The notes under the pieces: model-generated | Told to the model about the DNA's origin: nothing | The model's database searches: none | What the model saw: only the letters and a program-made list of their open reading frames with translations | Made by a program: the position numbers and the translations under genes | Shown: in pieces, positions 19,800 to 33,995 of the stretch | How the letters are laid out: every line of letters starts with the position of its first letter | Numbering within the stretch: position 1 is the first letter of the stretch | Assembly (NCBI GenBank): GCA_032622095.1 | Contig: CP136063.1 | Location: forward strand, 183,625,956 to 183,689,955 | DNA from: Siphonodentalium dalli | Taxonomy: Eukaryota; Mollusca; Scaphopoda; Gadilida; Siphonodentaliidae | Direction of reading: 5' to 3' | Length of the DNA: 64,000 nucleotides

Positions 19800-21056
19800 A
19801 TGATTATATTGTTTTGTAAGTGGGTAAGTATGACTTTTTCAAATAGTTTATATATAGCTGTTAATATGGTTATGGCACGATATTTATCAGTTATCCTTTG
19901 CTTTATTTTCGCCATTATGAAGGTTGATCATCAAACATCGTCTGGAGTCCCGGTACTCACATCAAGTTTGTCATCGGAGAAAGAACTGAACGAAAAGCTG
20001 CTGTCCAAATCATCGTCACGCTTTAATCTCTTCTGTAACTGGAAAAACGAAATTGAAGATGTTGTTTCAGGTATACATGTACATATGGCCAATGTGATGT
20101 TAACATGTCAGTTTATAACTGAATATGAAAAACCGTTAATCGCATCGTTCTAGGTAATCCGTGTATGTTTTTCAGACATATATGGTGCGCACACTCTAGC
20201 TGCATCATATCAGACTGCGACAAACATCGTAACATCTCAGATCAGTACAGGCCAGAACTTAATACGATATACTGATTTATTTTCAAGCAACTGAAAGGAG
20301 TTATTCGGCCAGGAAATATGCCGGTCTTAGTCAGGGAATAATAATTACCCCTTATTTTGCTACAATGATTATCTATCAATTACGATCTTTGTTTGTGTTT
20401 AGCAAGAGGTATGCTAGACGGATCGCAGATTCCACTTCCATCAATGATGTAGATAATTCGTTAAACGAGCACGCACGTTTACATGTCACAAACTCATGTC
20501 TTGTTTCGTTAAAGAAAATGATCACATATTGTGTAGAATTGTACTTGAATCTCCAAATCTGACCATACCGAAAACATATGTATCAAGTCCGAGATGCCTT
20601 CTCTGGTAAGGGTTAGCAGCATCATGTCGTCTACTTGAGTTGTGGCAGAACAGTCTATTCCCTGAATTTGAAGGCCATAATGTTGTTTTTCTAATTTCCG
20701 GAGTAGATCATCGATATATAACTTATATAGCAGGACAGACAAATTAGTACCTTGATTTGTTCCATGATGAACAGTGAACCATCTGGATGTGACATGATCA
20801 AATATGACGAAGTATTGTATATTGGTAAGAAGTGAGCGTAGACTTTGCCAAATTATTCCACTGATACCTCGTTTATGGAGTTTGTAGAGCAGACTGTTTG
20901 TCCAAATGCAATAAAATTATTTTTGAGTATCGAGAAGACATGCAAATAACTTACTACCACGATCCTTTGTGAAGTTGACATATTCGTGAAAGAGGTAAGA
21001 CATCATCATACAACGACCTCTCTGAAACTCGTGCTGCAGGGACTGACAGCGATTAA
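19800..21056 (-). repeat. Unit 8, long, 1,257 bp (copy of unit 5)
   Basis: Same altered anchor as unit 5. From about 20,562 it switches to the block B type, a visible recombination join. Confidence 0.9.
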
Positions 21057-22321
21057 ATGAGTATATTGTTTTGTATGCGGGTAAGTATGACTTTTTCGAA
21101 TAGTTTATATATAGCTGTTAATATGGTTATGGCACGATATTTATCAGTTATCCTTTGCTTTATTTTCGCCTTTATGAAGATTGATCATCAAACGTCGTCT
21201 GGAGTCCTGGTACTCACATCAAGTTTGTCATCGGAGAAAGAGAAAGAACCGAACGAAAAGCTGCTGTCCAAATTATCGTCACGCTTTAATCTCTTCTGTA
21301 ACTGGAAAAACGAAATTGAAGATGTTGTTTCAGGTATACATGTACATTCGGCCAATGTGAAGTTAACATGTCAGTTTATAACTGAATATGAAAAACCGTT
21401 AATAGCATCGTTCTAGGTAATCCGTGTATGTTTTTTAGACACATATGGTGCGCATATTCTAGCTGCATTATATCACACTGCGACAAACATCGTAACATAT
21501 CAGATCAGTACAGGCCAGAACTTAATACGATATACTGATTTTATTTTCAAGCAACTGAAAGGAGTTATCCGGCCAGGAAATATGCCGGTCTTAGTCAGGG
21601 AATAATAATTACCCCTTATTTTGCTACAATGATTATCTATCAATTACGATCTTTGTTTGTGTTTAGCAAGAGGTATGCCAAGACGGATTGCAGATTCCAC
21701 TTCCATCAATGATGTAGAGAATTCGTTAAACGAGCACGCACGTTTACATGTCACAAACTCATGTTTTGTTTCGTTAAATAAAATGATCACATATTGTGTA
21801 GAATTGTACTTGATTCTCCAAATCTGACTATACCGAAAACATATGTATCAAGTCCGAGATGCCTTCTCTGGTAAGGGTTACCAGCATCATGTCGTCTACT
21901 TGAGTTGTGGCAGAACAGTCTATTCCCTGAATTTGAAGGCCATAATGTTGTTTTTCTAATTTCCGGAGTAGATCATCGATATATAACTTATATAGCAGGG
22001 CAGGCAAATGAGCACCTTAATTTGTTCCATGATGAACAGTGAACCATCTGAGTGTGACATGATTAAATATGACGAAGCATTGTATATTGGTAAGAAGTGA
22101 GCATAGACTTTGCCAAAGTATTCCACTGATACCTCGTTTATAGAGTTTGAAGAGCAGACTGTTTGTCCAGACGTAATCAAATTATTTTTGGGTATCGAGA
22201 AGACATGCAAATAACTTACTACCACGATCCTTTGTGAAGTGGACATATTCGTGAAAGAGGTAAGACATCATCATACAACGACCTCTCTGAAGCTCGTGCT
22301 GCAGGGACTGACAGCGATTAA
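21057..22321 (-). repeat. Unit 9, long, 1,265 bp
   Basis: Carries the AGAAAG insertion. First unit of dimer B. The RT reading frame changes near motif A (frame 22,246-21,956). Confidence 0.9.
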
Positions 22322-23513
22322 ATGAGTATATTGTTTTGTATGCGGGTAAGTATGACGTTTTCAAATAGTTTATATATATCTGTTAATATGGTTATGGCAC
22401 GATATCTATCCCGGTACTCACATCAAGTTTGTCATCGGAGAAAGAACTGAACGAAAAGCTGCTGTCCAAATTATCGTCACGCTTTAATCTCTTCTCTAAC
22501 TGGAAAAAGGAAATTGAAGATGTTGTTACAGGTATACATGTACATATGGCCAATGTGATGTTAACATGTCAGTTTATAACTGAATATGACAAACCGTTAA
22601 TCGCATCGTTCTAGGTAATCCGTGTATGTTTTTCAGACACATTTGGTGCGCACACTCTAGCTGCATTATATCAGACTGCGACAAACATCGTAACATCTCA
22701 GATCAGTACAGACCAGAACTTAATACGATATACTGATTTATTTTCAAGCAACTGAAAGGAGTTATCCGGCCAGGAAATATGCCGGTCTTAGTCAGGGAGT
22801 AATAATTACCCCTTATTTTGCTACAATGATTATCAAGTACGATCTTTGTTTGTGTTTAGCAAGAGGTATGCTAGACGGATTGCAGATTCCACTTCCATTA
22901 ATGATGTAGATAATTCGTTAAACGAGCACGCACGTTTACATGTCACAAACTCATGTTTTGTTTCGTTAAATAAAATGATCACATATTGTGTAGAATTGTA
23001 CTTGAATCTCCAAATCTGACCATACCGAAAACATATGTATCAAGTCCGAGATGCCTTCTCTGGTAAGGGTTAGCAGCATCATGTCGTCTACTTGAGTTGT
23101 GGCAGAACAGTCTATTCCCTGAATTTGAAGGCCATAATGTTGTTTTTCTAATTTCCGGAGTAGATCATCGATATATAACTTATATAGCAGGACAGACAAA
23201 TTAGTACCTTGATTTGTTCCATGATGAACAGTGAACCATCTGGATGTGACATGATCAAATATGACGAAGTATTGTATATTGGTAAGAAGTGAGCGTAGAC
23301 TTTGCCAAATTATTCCACTGATACCTCGTTTATGGAGTTTGTAGAGCAGACGGTTTGTCCAGACACAATCAAATTATTTTTGAGTATCGAGAAGACATGC
23401 AAATAACTTACTACCACGATCCTTTGTGAAGTTGACATATTCGTGAAAGAGGTAAGACATCATCATAAAACGACCTCTCTGAAACTCGTGCTGCAGGGAC
23501 TGACAGCGATTAA
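22322..23513 (-). repeat. Unit 10, short, 1,192 bp
   Basis: 61-bp deletion with GATATCTATCCCGG at the join. RT core at 23,199-22,966. Confidence 0.9.
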
Positions 23514-24778
23514 ATGAGTATATTGTTTTGTATGCGGGTAAGTATGACTTTTTCGAATAGTTTATATATAGCTGTTAATATGGTTATGGCACGATATTTA
23601 TCAGTTATCCTTTGCTTTATTTTCGCCTTTATGAAGATTGATCATCAAACGTCGTCTGGAGTCCTGGTACTCACATCAAGTTTGTCATCGGAGAAAGAGA
23701 AAGAACCGAACGAAAAGCTGCTGTCCAAATTATCGTCACGCTTTAATCTCTTCTGTAACTGGAAAAACGAAATTGAAGATGTTGTTTCAGGTATACATGT
23801 ACATTCGGCCAATGTGATGTTAACATGTCAGTTTATAACTGAATATGAAAAACCGTTAATAGCATCGTTCTAGGTAATCCGTGTATGTTTTTTAGACACA
23901 TATGGTGCGCATATTCTAGCTGCATTATATCACACTGCGACAAACATCGTAACATATCAGATCAGTACAGGCCAGAACTTAATACGATATACTGATTTTA
24001 TTTTCAAGCAACTGAAAGGAGTTATCCGGCCAGGAAATATGCCGGTCTTAGTCAGGAAATAATAATTACCCCTTATTTTGCTACAATGATTATCTATCAA
24101 TTACGATCTTTGTTTGTGTTTAGCAAGAGGTATGCCAAGACGGATTGCAGATTCCACTTCCATCAATGATGTAGAGAATTCGTTAAACGAGCACGCACGT
24201 TTACATGTCACAAACTCATGTTTTGTTTCGTTAAATAAAATGATCACATATTGTGTAGAATTGTACTTGATTCTCCAAATCTGACTATACCGAAAACATA
24301 TGTATCAAGTCCGAGATGCCTTCTCTGGTAAGGGTTACCAGCATCATGTCGTCTACTTGAGTTGTGGCAGAACAGTCTATTCCCTGAATTTGAAGGCCAT
24401 AATGTTGTTTTTCTAATTTCCGGAGTAGATCATCGATATATAACTTATATAGCAGGGCAGGCAAATGAGCACCTTAATTTGTTCCATGATGAACAGTGAA
24501 CCATCTGAGTGTGACATGATTAAATATGACGAAGCATTGTATATTGGTAAGAAGTGAGCATAGACTTTGCCAAAGTATTCCACTGATACCTCGTTTATAG
24601 AGTTTGAAGAGCAGACTGTTTGTCCAGACGTAATCAAATTATTTTTGGGTATCGAGAAGACATGCAAATAACTTACTACCACGATCCTTTGTGAAGTTGA
24701 CATATTCATGAAAGATGTAAGACATCATCATTCAACGACCTCTCTGAAACTCGTGCTGCAGGGACTGACAGCGATTAA
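23514..24778 (-). repeat. Unit 11, long, 1,265 bp (copy of unit 9)
   Basis: Block B second copy, nearly identical to unit 9. Confidence 0.9.
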
Positions 24779-25969
24779 ATGAGTATATTGTTTTGTATGC
24801 GGGTAAGTATGACTTTGCAAATAGTTTATATATAGCTGCTAATATGGTTATGGCACGATATCTATCCCGGTACTCACATCAAGTTTGTCATCGGAGAAAG
24901 AACTGAACGAAAAGCTGCTGTCCAAATTATCGTCACGCTTTAATCTCTTCTCTAACTGGAAAAAGGAAATTGAAGATGTTGTTACAGGTATACATGTACA
25001 TATGGCCAATGTGATGTTAACATGTCAGTTTATAACTGAATATGACAAACCGTTAATCGCATCGTTCTAGGTAATCCGTGTATGTTTTTCAGACACATTT
25101 GGTGCGCACACTCTAGCTGCATTATATCAGACTGCGACAAACATCGTAACATCTCAGATCAGTACAGACCAGAACTTAATACGATATACTGATTTATTTT
25201 CAAGCAACTGAAAGGAGTTATCCGGCCAGGAAATATGCCGGTCTTAGTCAGGGAGTAATAATTACCCCTTATTTTGCTACAATGATTATCAAGTACGATC
25301 TTTGTTTGTGTTTAGCAAGAGGTATGCTAGACGGATTGCAGATTCCACTTCCATTAATGATGTAGATAATTCGTTAAACGAGCACGCACGTTTACATGTC
25401 ACAAACTCATGTTTTGTTTCGTTAAATAAAATGATCACATATTGTGTAGAATTGTACTTGAATCTCCAAATCTGACTATACTGAAAACATATGTATCAAG
25501 TCCGAGATGCCTTCTCTGGTAAGGGTTACCAGCATCATGTCGTCTACTTGAGTTGTGGCAGAACAGTCTATTCCCTGAATTTGAAGGCCATAATGTTGTT
25601 TTTCTAATTTCCGGAGTAGATCATCGATATATAACTTATATAGCAGGGCAGGGAACTGAGAACCTTGATTTGTTCCATGATGAACAGTGAACCATCTGGG
25701 TGTGACATGATTAAATATGACGAAGCATTGTATATTGGTAAGAAGTGAGCATAGACTTTGTCAAATTATTCCACTGATACCTCGTTTATAGAGTTTGTAG
25801 AGCAGACTGTTTGTCCAGACGCAATCAAATTCTTTTTGAGTATCGAGAAGACATGCAAATAACTTACTACCACGATCCTTTGTGAAGTTGACATATTCGT
25901 GAAAGAGGTAAGGCATCATCATACAACGACCTCTCTGAAGCTCGTGCTGCAGGGACTGACAGCGATTAA
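24779..25969 (-). repeat. Unit 12, short, 1,191 bp (copy of unit 10)
   Basis: Same 61-bp deletion join as unit 10. The RT frame 26,009-25,761, ending near its right border, stays open through DTQKEFDCVW. Confidence 0.9.
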
Positions 25970-27154
25970 ATGAGTATATTTTGTATGCGGGTAAGTATGA
26001 CATTTTCAAATAGTTTATATATAGCTGTTAATATGGTTATGGCACGATATCCCGGTACTCACATCAAGTTTGTCATCGGAGAAAGAACTGAACGAAAAGC
26101 TGCTGTCCAAATTATCGTCACGCTTTAATCTCTTCTCTAACTGGAAAAACGAAATTGAAGATGTTGTTTCAGGTATACATGTACATATGGCCAATCTTAT
26201 GTTAACATGTCAGTTTATAACTGAATATGAAAAACCGTTAATCGCATCGTTCTAGGTAATCCGTGTATGTTTTTCAGACACATATGGTGTGCACACTCTA
26301 GCTGCATTATATCAAACTGCGACAAACATCGTAACATCTCAGATCAGTACAGGCCAGAACTTAATACGATATACCGATTTATTTTCAAGCAACTGAAAGG
26401 AGTTATTCGGCCAGGAAATATGCCGGTCTTAGTCAGGGAATAATAATTACCCCTTATTTTGCTACAATGATTATCAAGTACGATCTTTGTTTGTGTTTAG
26501 CAAGAGGTATGCTAGACGGATTGCAGATTCCACTTCCATCAATGATGTATAGAATTCGTTAAACGAGCACGCACGTTTACATGTCACAAACTCATGTTCT
26601 GTTTCGTTAAATAATATGATCACATATTGTATAGAATTGTACTTGAATCTCAAAATCTGACTGTACCGAAAACATATGTATCAAGTCCGAGATGCCTTCT
26701 CTGGTAAGGGTTACCAGCATCATGTCGTCTACTTGAGTTGTGGCAGAACAGTCTATTCCCTGAATTAGAAGGCCATAATGTTGTTTTTCTAATTTCCGGA
26801 GTAGATCATCGATATATAACTTATATAGCAGGGCAGGCAAATTAATACCTTGATTTGTTCCATGATGAACAGTGAACCATCTGGGTGTGAGATGATCAAA
26901 TATGACGAAGCATTGTATATTGGTAAGAAGTGAGCGTAGACTTTGCCAAAATATTCCACTGATACCTCGTTTATGGAGTTTGTAGAGCAGACTGTTTGTC
27001 CAAATGCAATCAAATTATTTTTGAGTATCGTGAAGACATGCAAATAACTTACTACCACGGTCCTTTGTGAAGTTGACATATTCGTGAACGAGGTAAGACA
27101 TCATCATACAACGCCCTCTCTGAAACTCGTGCAGCAGGGACTGACAGCGATTAA
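25970..27154 (-). repeat. Unit 13, short, 1,185 bp
   Basis: 65-bp deletion with GATATCCCGG at the join, plus small losses at the anchor and at ATTATCAAGTACG. First unit of block C. Confidence 0.9.
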
Positions 27155-28413
27155 ATGAGTATATTGTTTTGTATGCGGGTAAGTATGTCTTTTTCAATTT
27201 GTTTATATATAGCTGTTAATATGGTTATGGCACGATATTTATCATTTATCCTTTGCTTTATTTTCGCCTTTATGAAGATTGATCATCAAACCTCGTCTGG
27301 AGTCCCGGTACTCACATCAAGTTTGTCATCGGAGAAAGAACTGAACGAAAAGCTGCTGTCCAAATCATCGTCACGCTTTAATCTCTTCTGTAACTGGAAA
27401 AAAACGAAATTGAAGATGTTGTTTCAGGTATACATGTACATATGGCCAATGTGATGTTAACATGTCAGTTTATAAGTGAATATGAAAAACCGTTAATCGC
27501 ATCGTTCTAGGTAAGCCGTGTATGTTTTTTCAGACACACATGGTGCGCACACTCTAGCTGCATTATATCAAGCTGCGACAAACATCGTAACATCTCAGAT
27601 CAGTACAGGCCAGAACTGAATACGATATACTGATTTATTTTCAAGCAACTGGAAGGAGTTATTCGGCCAGGAAATATGCCGGTCTTAGTCAGGGAATAAT
27701 AATTACCCCTTATTTTGCTACAATGATTATCTATCAAGTACGATCTTTGTTTGTGTTTAGCAAGAGGTATGCCAAGACGGATTGCAGATTCCACTTCCAT
27801 CAATGATGTAGAGAATTCGTTAAACGAGCACGCACGTTTAAATGTCACAAACTCATGTTTTGTTTCGTTAAATAAAATGATCACATATTGTGTAGAATTG
27901 TACTTGAATCTCCAAATCTGACTATACCGAAAATATATGTATCAAGTCCGAGATGCCTTCTCTGGTAAGGGTTACCAGCATCATGTCGTCTACTTGAGTT
28001 GTGGCAGAACAGTCTATTCCATGAATTTGAAGGCCATAATGTTGTTTTTCTAATTTCCGGAGTAGATCATCGATATATAACTTATATAGCAGGGCAGCCA
28101 AATGAGCACCTTGATTTGTTCCATGATGAACAGTGAACCATCTGGGTGTGACATGATTAAATATGACGAAGCATTGTATATTGGTAAGAAGTGAGCATAG
28201 ACTTTGCCAAATGATTCCACTGATACCTCGTTTATGGAGTTTGTAGAGCAGACTGTTTGTCCAAATGCAATCAAATTCTTTTTGAGTATCGAGAAGACAT
28301 GCAAATAACTTACTACCACGATCCTTTGTGTAGTTGACATATTCGTGAAAGAGGTAAGACATCATCATACAACGACCTCTCTGAAGCTCGTGCTGCGGGG
28401 ACTGAGCGATTAA
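27155..28413 (-). repeat. Unit 14, long, 1,259 bp
   Basis: A 148-codon open RT frame (28,368-27,922) covers motifs A to C. Confidence 0.9.
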
Positions 28414-29597
28414 ATGAGTATATTATGTATGCGGGTAAGTATGACTTTTTCAAATAGTGTATATATAGCTGTTAATATGGTTATGGCACGATATCCCGGT
28501 ACTCACATCAAGTTTGTCATCGGAGAAAGAACTGAACGAAAAGCTGCTGTCCAAATTATCGTCACGCTTTAATCTCTTCTCTAACTGGAAAAACGAAATT
28601 GAAGATGTTGTTTCAGGTATACATGTACATATGGCCAATCTGATGTTAACATGTCAGTTTATAACTGAATATGAAAAACCGTTAATCGCATCGTTCTAGG
28701 TAACCGTGTATGTTTTTCAGACACATATGGTGTGCACACTCTAGCTGCATTATATCAAACTGCGACAAACATCGTAACATCTCAGATCAGTACAGGCCAG
28801 AACTGAATACGATATACTGATTTATTTTCAAGCAACTGGAAGGAGTTATTCGGCCAGGAAATATGCCGGTCTTAGTCAGGGAATAATAATTACCCTTATT
28901 TTGCTACAATGATTATCAAGTACGATCTTTGTTTGTGTTTAGCAAGAGGTATGCCTAGACGGATTGCAGATTCCACTTCCATCAATGATGTAGATAATTC
29001 GTTAAACGAGCACGCACGTTTACATGTCACAAACTCATGTTTTGTTTCGTTAAATAAAATGATCACATATTGTGTAGAATTGTACTTGAATCTCCAAATC
29101 TGACTATAACGAAAATATATGTATCAAGTCCGAGATGCCTTCTCTGGTATGGGTTACCAGCATCATGTCGTCTACTTGAGTTGTGGCAGAACAGTCTATT
29201 CCCTGAATTTGAAGGCCATAATGTTGTTTTTCTAATTTCCGGAGTAGATAATGGATATATAACTTATATAGCAGGGCAGGCAAATTAATACCTTGATTTG
29301 TTCCATGGTGAACAGTGAACCATCTGGATGTGAGATGATCAAATATGACGAAGCATTGTATATTGGTAAGAAGTGAGCGTAGACTTTGCCAAATTATTCC
29401 ACTGATACCTCGTTTATGGAGTTTGTAGAGCAGACTGTTTGTCCAAATGCAATCAAATTATTTTTGAGTATCGTGAAGACATGCAAATAACTTACTACCA
29501 CGGTCCTTTGTGAAGTTGACATATTCGTGAACGAGGTAAGACATCATCATACAACGACCTCTCTGAAACTCGTGCAGCAGGGACTGACAGCGATTAA
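28414..29597 (-). repeat. Unit 15, short, 1,184 bp
   Basis: 65-bp deletion, and a shortened anchor (ATTATGTATG). YIDDLL is altered: codons near 29,250 read STI in place of DDL-type residues. Confidence 0.85.
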
Positions 29598-30863
29598 ATG
29601 AGTATATTGTTTTGTATGCGGGTAAGTATGACTTTTTCAAATTGTTTATATATAGCTGTTAATATGGTTATGGCACGATATTTATCAGTTATCCTTTGCT
29701 TTATTTTCGCCTTTATGAAGTTTGATCATCAAACCTCGTCTGGAGTCCCGGTACTCACATCAAGTTTGTCATCGGAGAAAGAGAAAGAACCGAACGAAAA
29801 GCTGCTGTCCAAATTGTCGTCACGCTTTAATCTCTTCTGTAACTGGAAAAAACGAAATTGAAGATGTTGTTTCAGGTATACATGTACATATGGCCAATGT
29901 GATGTTAACATGTCAGTATATAACTGAATATGAAAAACCGTTAATCGCATCGTTCTAGGTAACCCGTGTATGTTATTCAGACACATATGGTGCGCACACT
30001 CTAGCTGCATTATATCAGACTGCGTCAAACATCGTAACATCTCAGATCAGTACAGGCCAGAACTTAATACGATATACTGATTTATTTTCAAGCAACTGAA
30101 AGGAGTTATTCGGCCAGGAAATATGCTGGTCTTAGTCAGGGAATAATAATTACCCCTTATTTTGCTACAATGATTATCAATCAAGTTCGATCTTTGTTTG
30201 TGTTTAGCAAGAGGTATGCCAAGACGGATTGCAGATTCCACTTCCATCAATGATGTAGATAATTCGTTAAACGAGCACGCACGTTTACATGTCACAAACT
30301 TATGTTTAGTTTCGTTAAATAAAATGATCACATATTGTGTAGAATTGTACTTGAATCTCCAAATCTGACTATACCGAAAACATATGTATGAAGTCCGAGA
30401 TGCCTTCTCTGGTAAGGGTTACCAGCATCATGTCGTCTACTTGAGTTGTGGCAGAGCAGTCTATTCCCTGAATTTGAAGGCCATAATGTTGTTTTTCTAA
30501 TTTCAGGAGTAGATCATCGATATATAACTTATATAGCAGGGCAGGCAAATGAGCAACTTGATTTGTTCCATGATGAACAGTGAACCATCTGGGTGTGACA
30601 TGATTAAATATGACGAAGCATTGTATATTGGTAAGAAGTGAGCATAGACTTTGCCAAATTATTCCACTGATACCTCGTTTATAGAGTTTGTAGAGCAGAC
30701 TGTTTGTCCAGACGCAATCAAATTAATTTTTGAGTATCGAGAAGACATGCAAATAACTTACTACCACGATCCTTTGTGAAGTTGACATATTCGTGAAAGA
30801 GGTAAGACATCATCATACAACGACCTCTCTGAAACTCGTGCTACAGGGACTGACAGCGATTAA
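29598..30863 (-). repeat. Unit 16, long, 1,266 bp
   Basis: AGAAAG insertion. Post-RT frames at 30,331-29,729 are open except for the shared LY-stop. Confidence 0.9.
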
Positions 30864-32055
30864 ATGAGTATATTGTTTTGTATGCGGGTCAGTATGACTT
30901 TTTCAAATAGTTTATATATAGCTGTTAATATGGTTATGGCACGATATCCCGGTACTCACATCAAGTTTGTCATCGGAGAAAGAACTGAACGAAAAGCTGC
31001 TGTCCAAATTATCGTCACGCTTTAATCTCTTCTGTAACTGGAAAAACGAAATTGAAGATGTTGTTTCAGGTATACATGTACATATGGCCAATGTGATGTT
31101 AACATGTCAGTATATAACGGAATATGAAAAACCGTTAATCGCATCGTTCTAGGTAACCCTTGTATGTTTTTCAGACACATATGGTGCGCACACTCTAGCT
31201 GCATTATATCAGACTGCGACAAACATCGTAACATCTCAGATCAGTACAGGCCATAACTTAATACGATATACTGATTTATTTTCAAGCGACTGAAAGGAGT
31301 TATTCGGCCAAGAAATATGCCGGTCTTTGTCGGGGAATAATAATTACCCCTTATTTTGCTACAATGATTATCTATCAAGTACGATCTTTGTTTGTGTTTA
31401 GCAAGAGGTATGCTAGACGGATTGCAGATTCCACTTCCATCAACGATGTAGAGAATTCGTTAAACGAGCACGCACGTTTACATGTCACAAACTCATGTTT
31501 TGTTTCGTTAAATAAAATGATCACATATTGTGTAGAATTGTACTTGAATCTCCAAATCTGACTATACCGAAAACATATGTATCAAGTCCGAGATGCATTC
31601 TCTGGTAAGGGTTACCAGCATCATGTCGTCTACTTGAGTTGTGGCAGAACAGTATATTCCCTGAATTTGAAGGCCATAGTGTTGTTTTTCTAATTTCCGG
31701 AGTAGATCATCGATATATAACTTATATAGCAGGGCAGGCAAATTAGTACCTTGATTTGTTCCATGGTGAACAGTGAACCATCTGGATGTGAGGTGATCAA
31801 ATATGACGAAGCATTGTATATTGGTAAGAATTGAGCGTAGAGTTTGCCCAATTATTCCACTGATACCTCGTTTATGGAGTTTGTAGAGCAGACTGTTTGT
31901 CCTGACGCAATCAAATTCTTTTTGAGTATCGAGAAGACATTCAAATAACTTACTACCACGATCCTTTGTGAAGTTGACATATTCATGAAAGATGTAAGAC
32001 ATCATCATTCAACGACCTCTCTGAAACTCGTGCTGCAGGGACTGACAGCGATTAA
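30864..32055 (-). repeat. Unit 17, short, 1,192 bp
   Basis: 65-bp deletion. A 148-codon open RT frame lies at 32,008-31,562. Confidence 0.9.
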
Positions 32056-33995
32056 ATGAGTATATTGTTTTGTATGCGGGTAAGTATGACTTTGCAAATA
32101 GTTTATATATAGCTGCTAATATGGTTATGGCACGATATTTATCAGTTATCCTTTGCTTTATTTTCGCCTTTATGAAGATTGATCATCAAACCTCGTCTGG
32201 AGTCCCGGTACTCACATCAAGTTTGTCATCGGAGAAAGAGAAAGAACCGAACGAAAAACTGCTGTCCAAATTATCGTCACGCTTTAATCTCTTCTGTAAC
32301 TGGAAAAACGAAATTGAAGATGTTGTTACAGGTATACATGTACATATGGCCAATGTGATGTTAACATGTCAGTTTATAACTGAATATGAAAAACCGTTAA
32401 TCGCATCATTCTAGGTAATCAGTGTATGTTTTTCAGACACATTTGGTGCGCACACTCTAGCTGCATTATATCAGACTGCGACAAACATCGTAACATCTCA
32501 GATCAGTACAGACCAGAACTTAATACGATATACTGATTTATTTTCAAGCAACTGAAAGGAGTTATCTGGCCAGAAAATATGACGGTCTTAGTTAGGGAAT
32601 AATAATTATCCCTTATTTTGCTACAATGATTATCTATCAAGTACGATCTTTGTTTGTGTTTAGCAAGAGGTATGCTAGACGGATTGCAGATTCCACTTCC
32701 ATCAATGATGTAGAGAATTCGTTAAACAAGCACGCACGTTTACATGTCACAAACTCATGTTTTGTTTCGTTAAATAAAATGATCACATATTGTGTAGAAT
32801 TGTACTTGAATCTACAAATCTGACTATACCGAAAACATATGTATCAAGTCCTAGATTCCTTATCTGGTGAGGGTTACCAGCATCATGTCGTCTACTTGAG
32901 TTGTGGCAGAACAGTCTATTCCCTGAATTTGAAGGCCATAAAGTTATTATTCTAGTTTCCGGAGTAGATCATCAATATATAACTTATATAGCAGGGCAGG
33001 CATATTAGTACTTTGATTTGTTCCATGGTGAACAGTGAACCATCTGGATGTGAGATGATCAAATATGACGAAGCATTGTATATTGGTAAGAAGTGAGCGT
33101 AGACTTTGCCAAATTATTCCACTGATACCTCGTTTATGGAGTTTGTAGAGCAGACGGTTTGTCCAGACGCAATCAAATTCTTTTTGAGTATCGAGAAGAC
33201 ATGCAAATAACTTACTACCACGATCCTTTGTGAAGTTGACATAATCGCCAGGAAGTATGCCGGTCTTAGTCATGGAATAATAATTACCCCTTATTTTGCT
33301 ACAATGATTATCTATCAATTACGATCTTTGTTTGTGTTTAGCAAGATGTATGCTAGACGGATTGCAGATTCCACTTCCATCAATGATGTAGATACTTCGT
33401 TAAACGACCACGCACGTTTACATGTCATAAACTCATGTTTTGTTTCGTTAAATAATATGATCACATATTGTGTAGAATTGTACTGGAATCTCCAAATCTG
33501 ACTGTACCAAAAAGATATGTATCAAGTCCGAGATGCCTTCTCTGGTAAGGGTTACCAGCATCATGCCGTCTACTTGAGTTGTGGCAGAACAGTCTATTCT
33601 CTGAATTTGAAGGCCGTAATGTTGTTTTTCTAATTTCCGGAGTAGATAATCGATATATAACTTATATAGCAGGGCAGGCAAATTAGTAACTTGATTTGTT
33701 CCATGATGAACAGTGAACCATCTGGATGTGACATGATCAAATATGACGAAGTATTGTATATTGGTAAGAAGTGAGCGTAGACTTTGCCAAATTATTCCAC
33801 TGATACCTCGTTTATGGAGTTTGTAGAGCAGACTGTTTGTCCAAATGCAATAAAATTATTTTTGAGTATCGAGAAGACATGCAAATAACTTACTATCACG
33901 ATCTTTTGTGAAGTTGACATATTCGTGAAAGAGGTAAGCCATCATCATACAACGCCATCTCTGAAACTCGTGCTGCAGGGACTGACAGCGATTAA
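32056..33995 (-). repeat. Unit 18, composite, 1,940 bp
   Basis: Two units joined near 33,241 with about 577 bp lost. The join reads GACATAATCGCCAGG and fuses post-RT coding to RT coding in frame (33,318-32,947). Confidence 0.9.

Larger units (their letters stand above)
14460..20561. repeat. Higher-order repeat A (shift 3,771 bp)
   Basis: 14,460-16,790 and 18,231-20,561 are nearly identical at a distance of three monomers (units 4-5 and 7-8). Shared rare marks include the LLDTHKEFDCV-stop variant at 14,615 and 18,386 and an ACAT start in place of AAAT at the anchor. Confidence 0.85.
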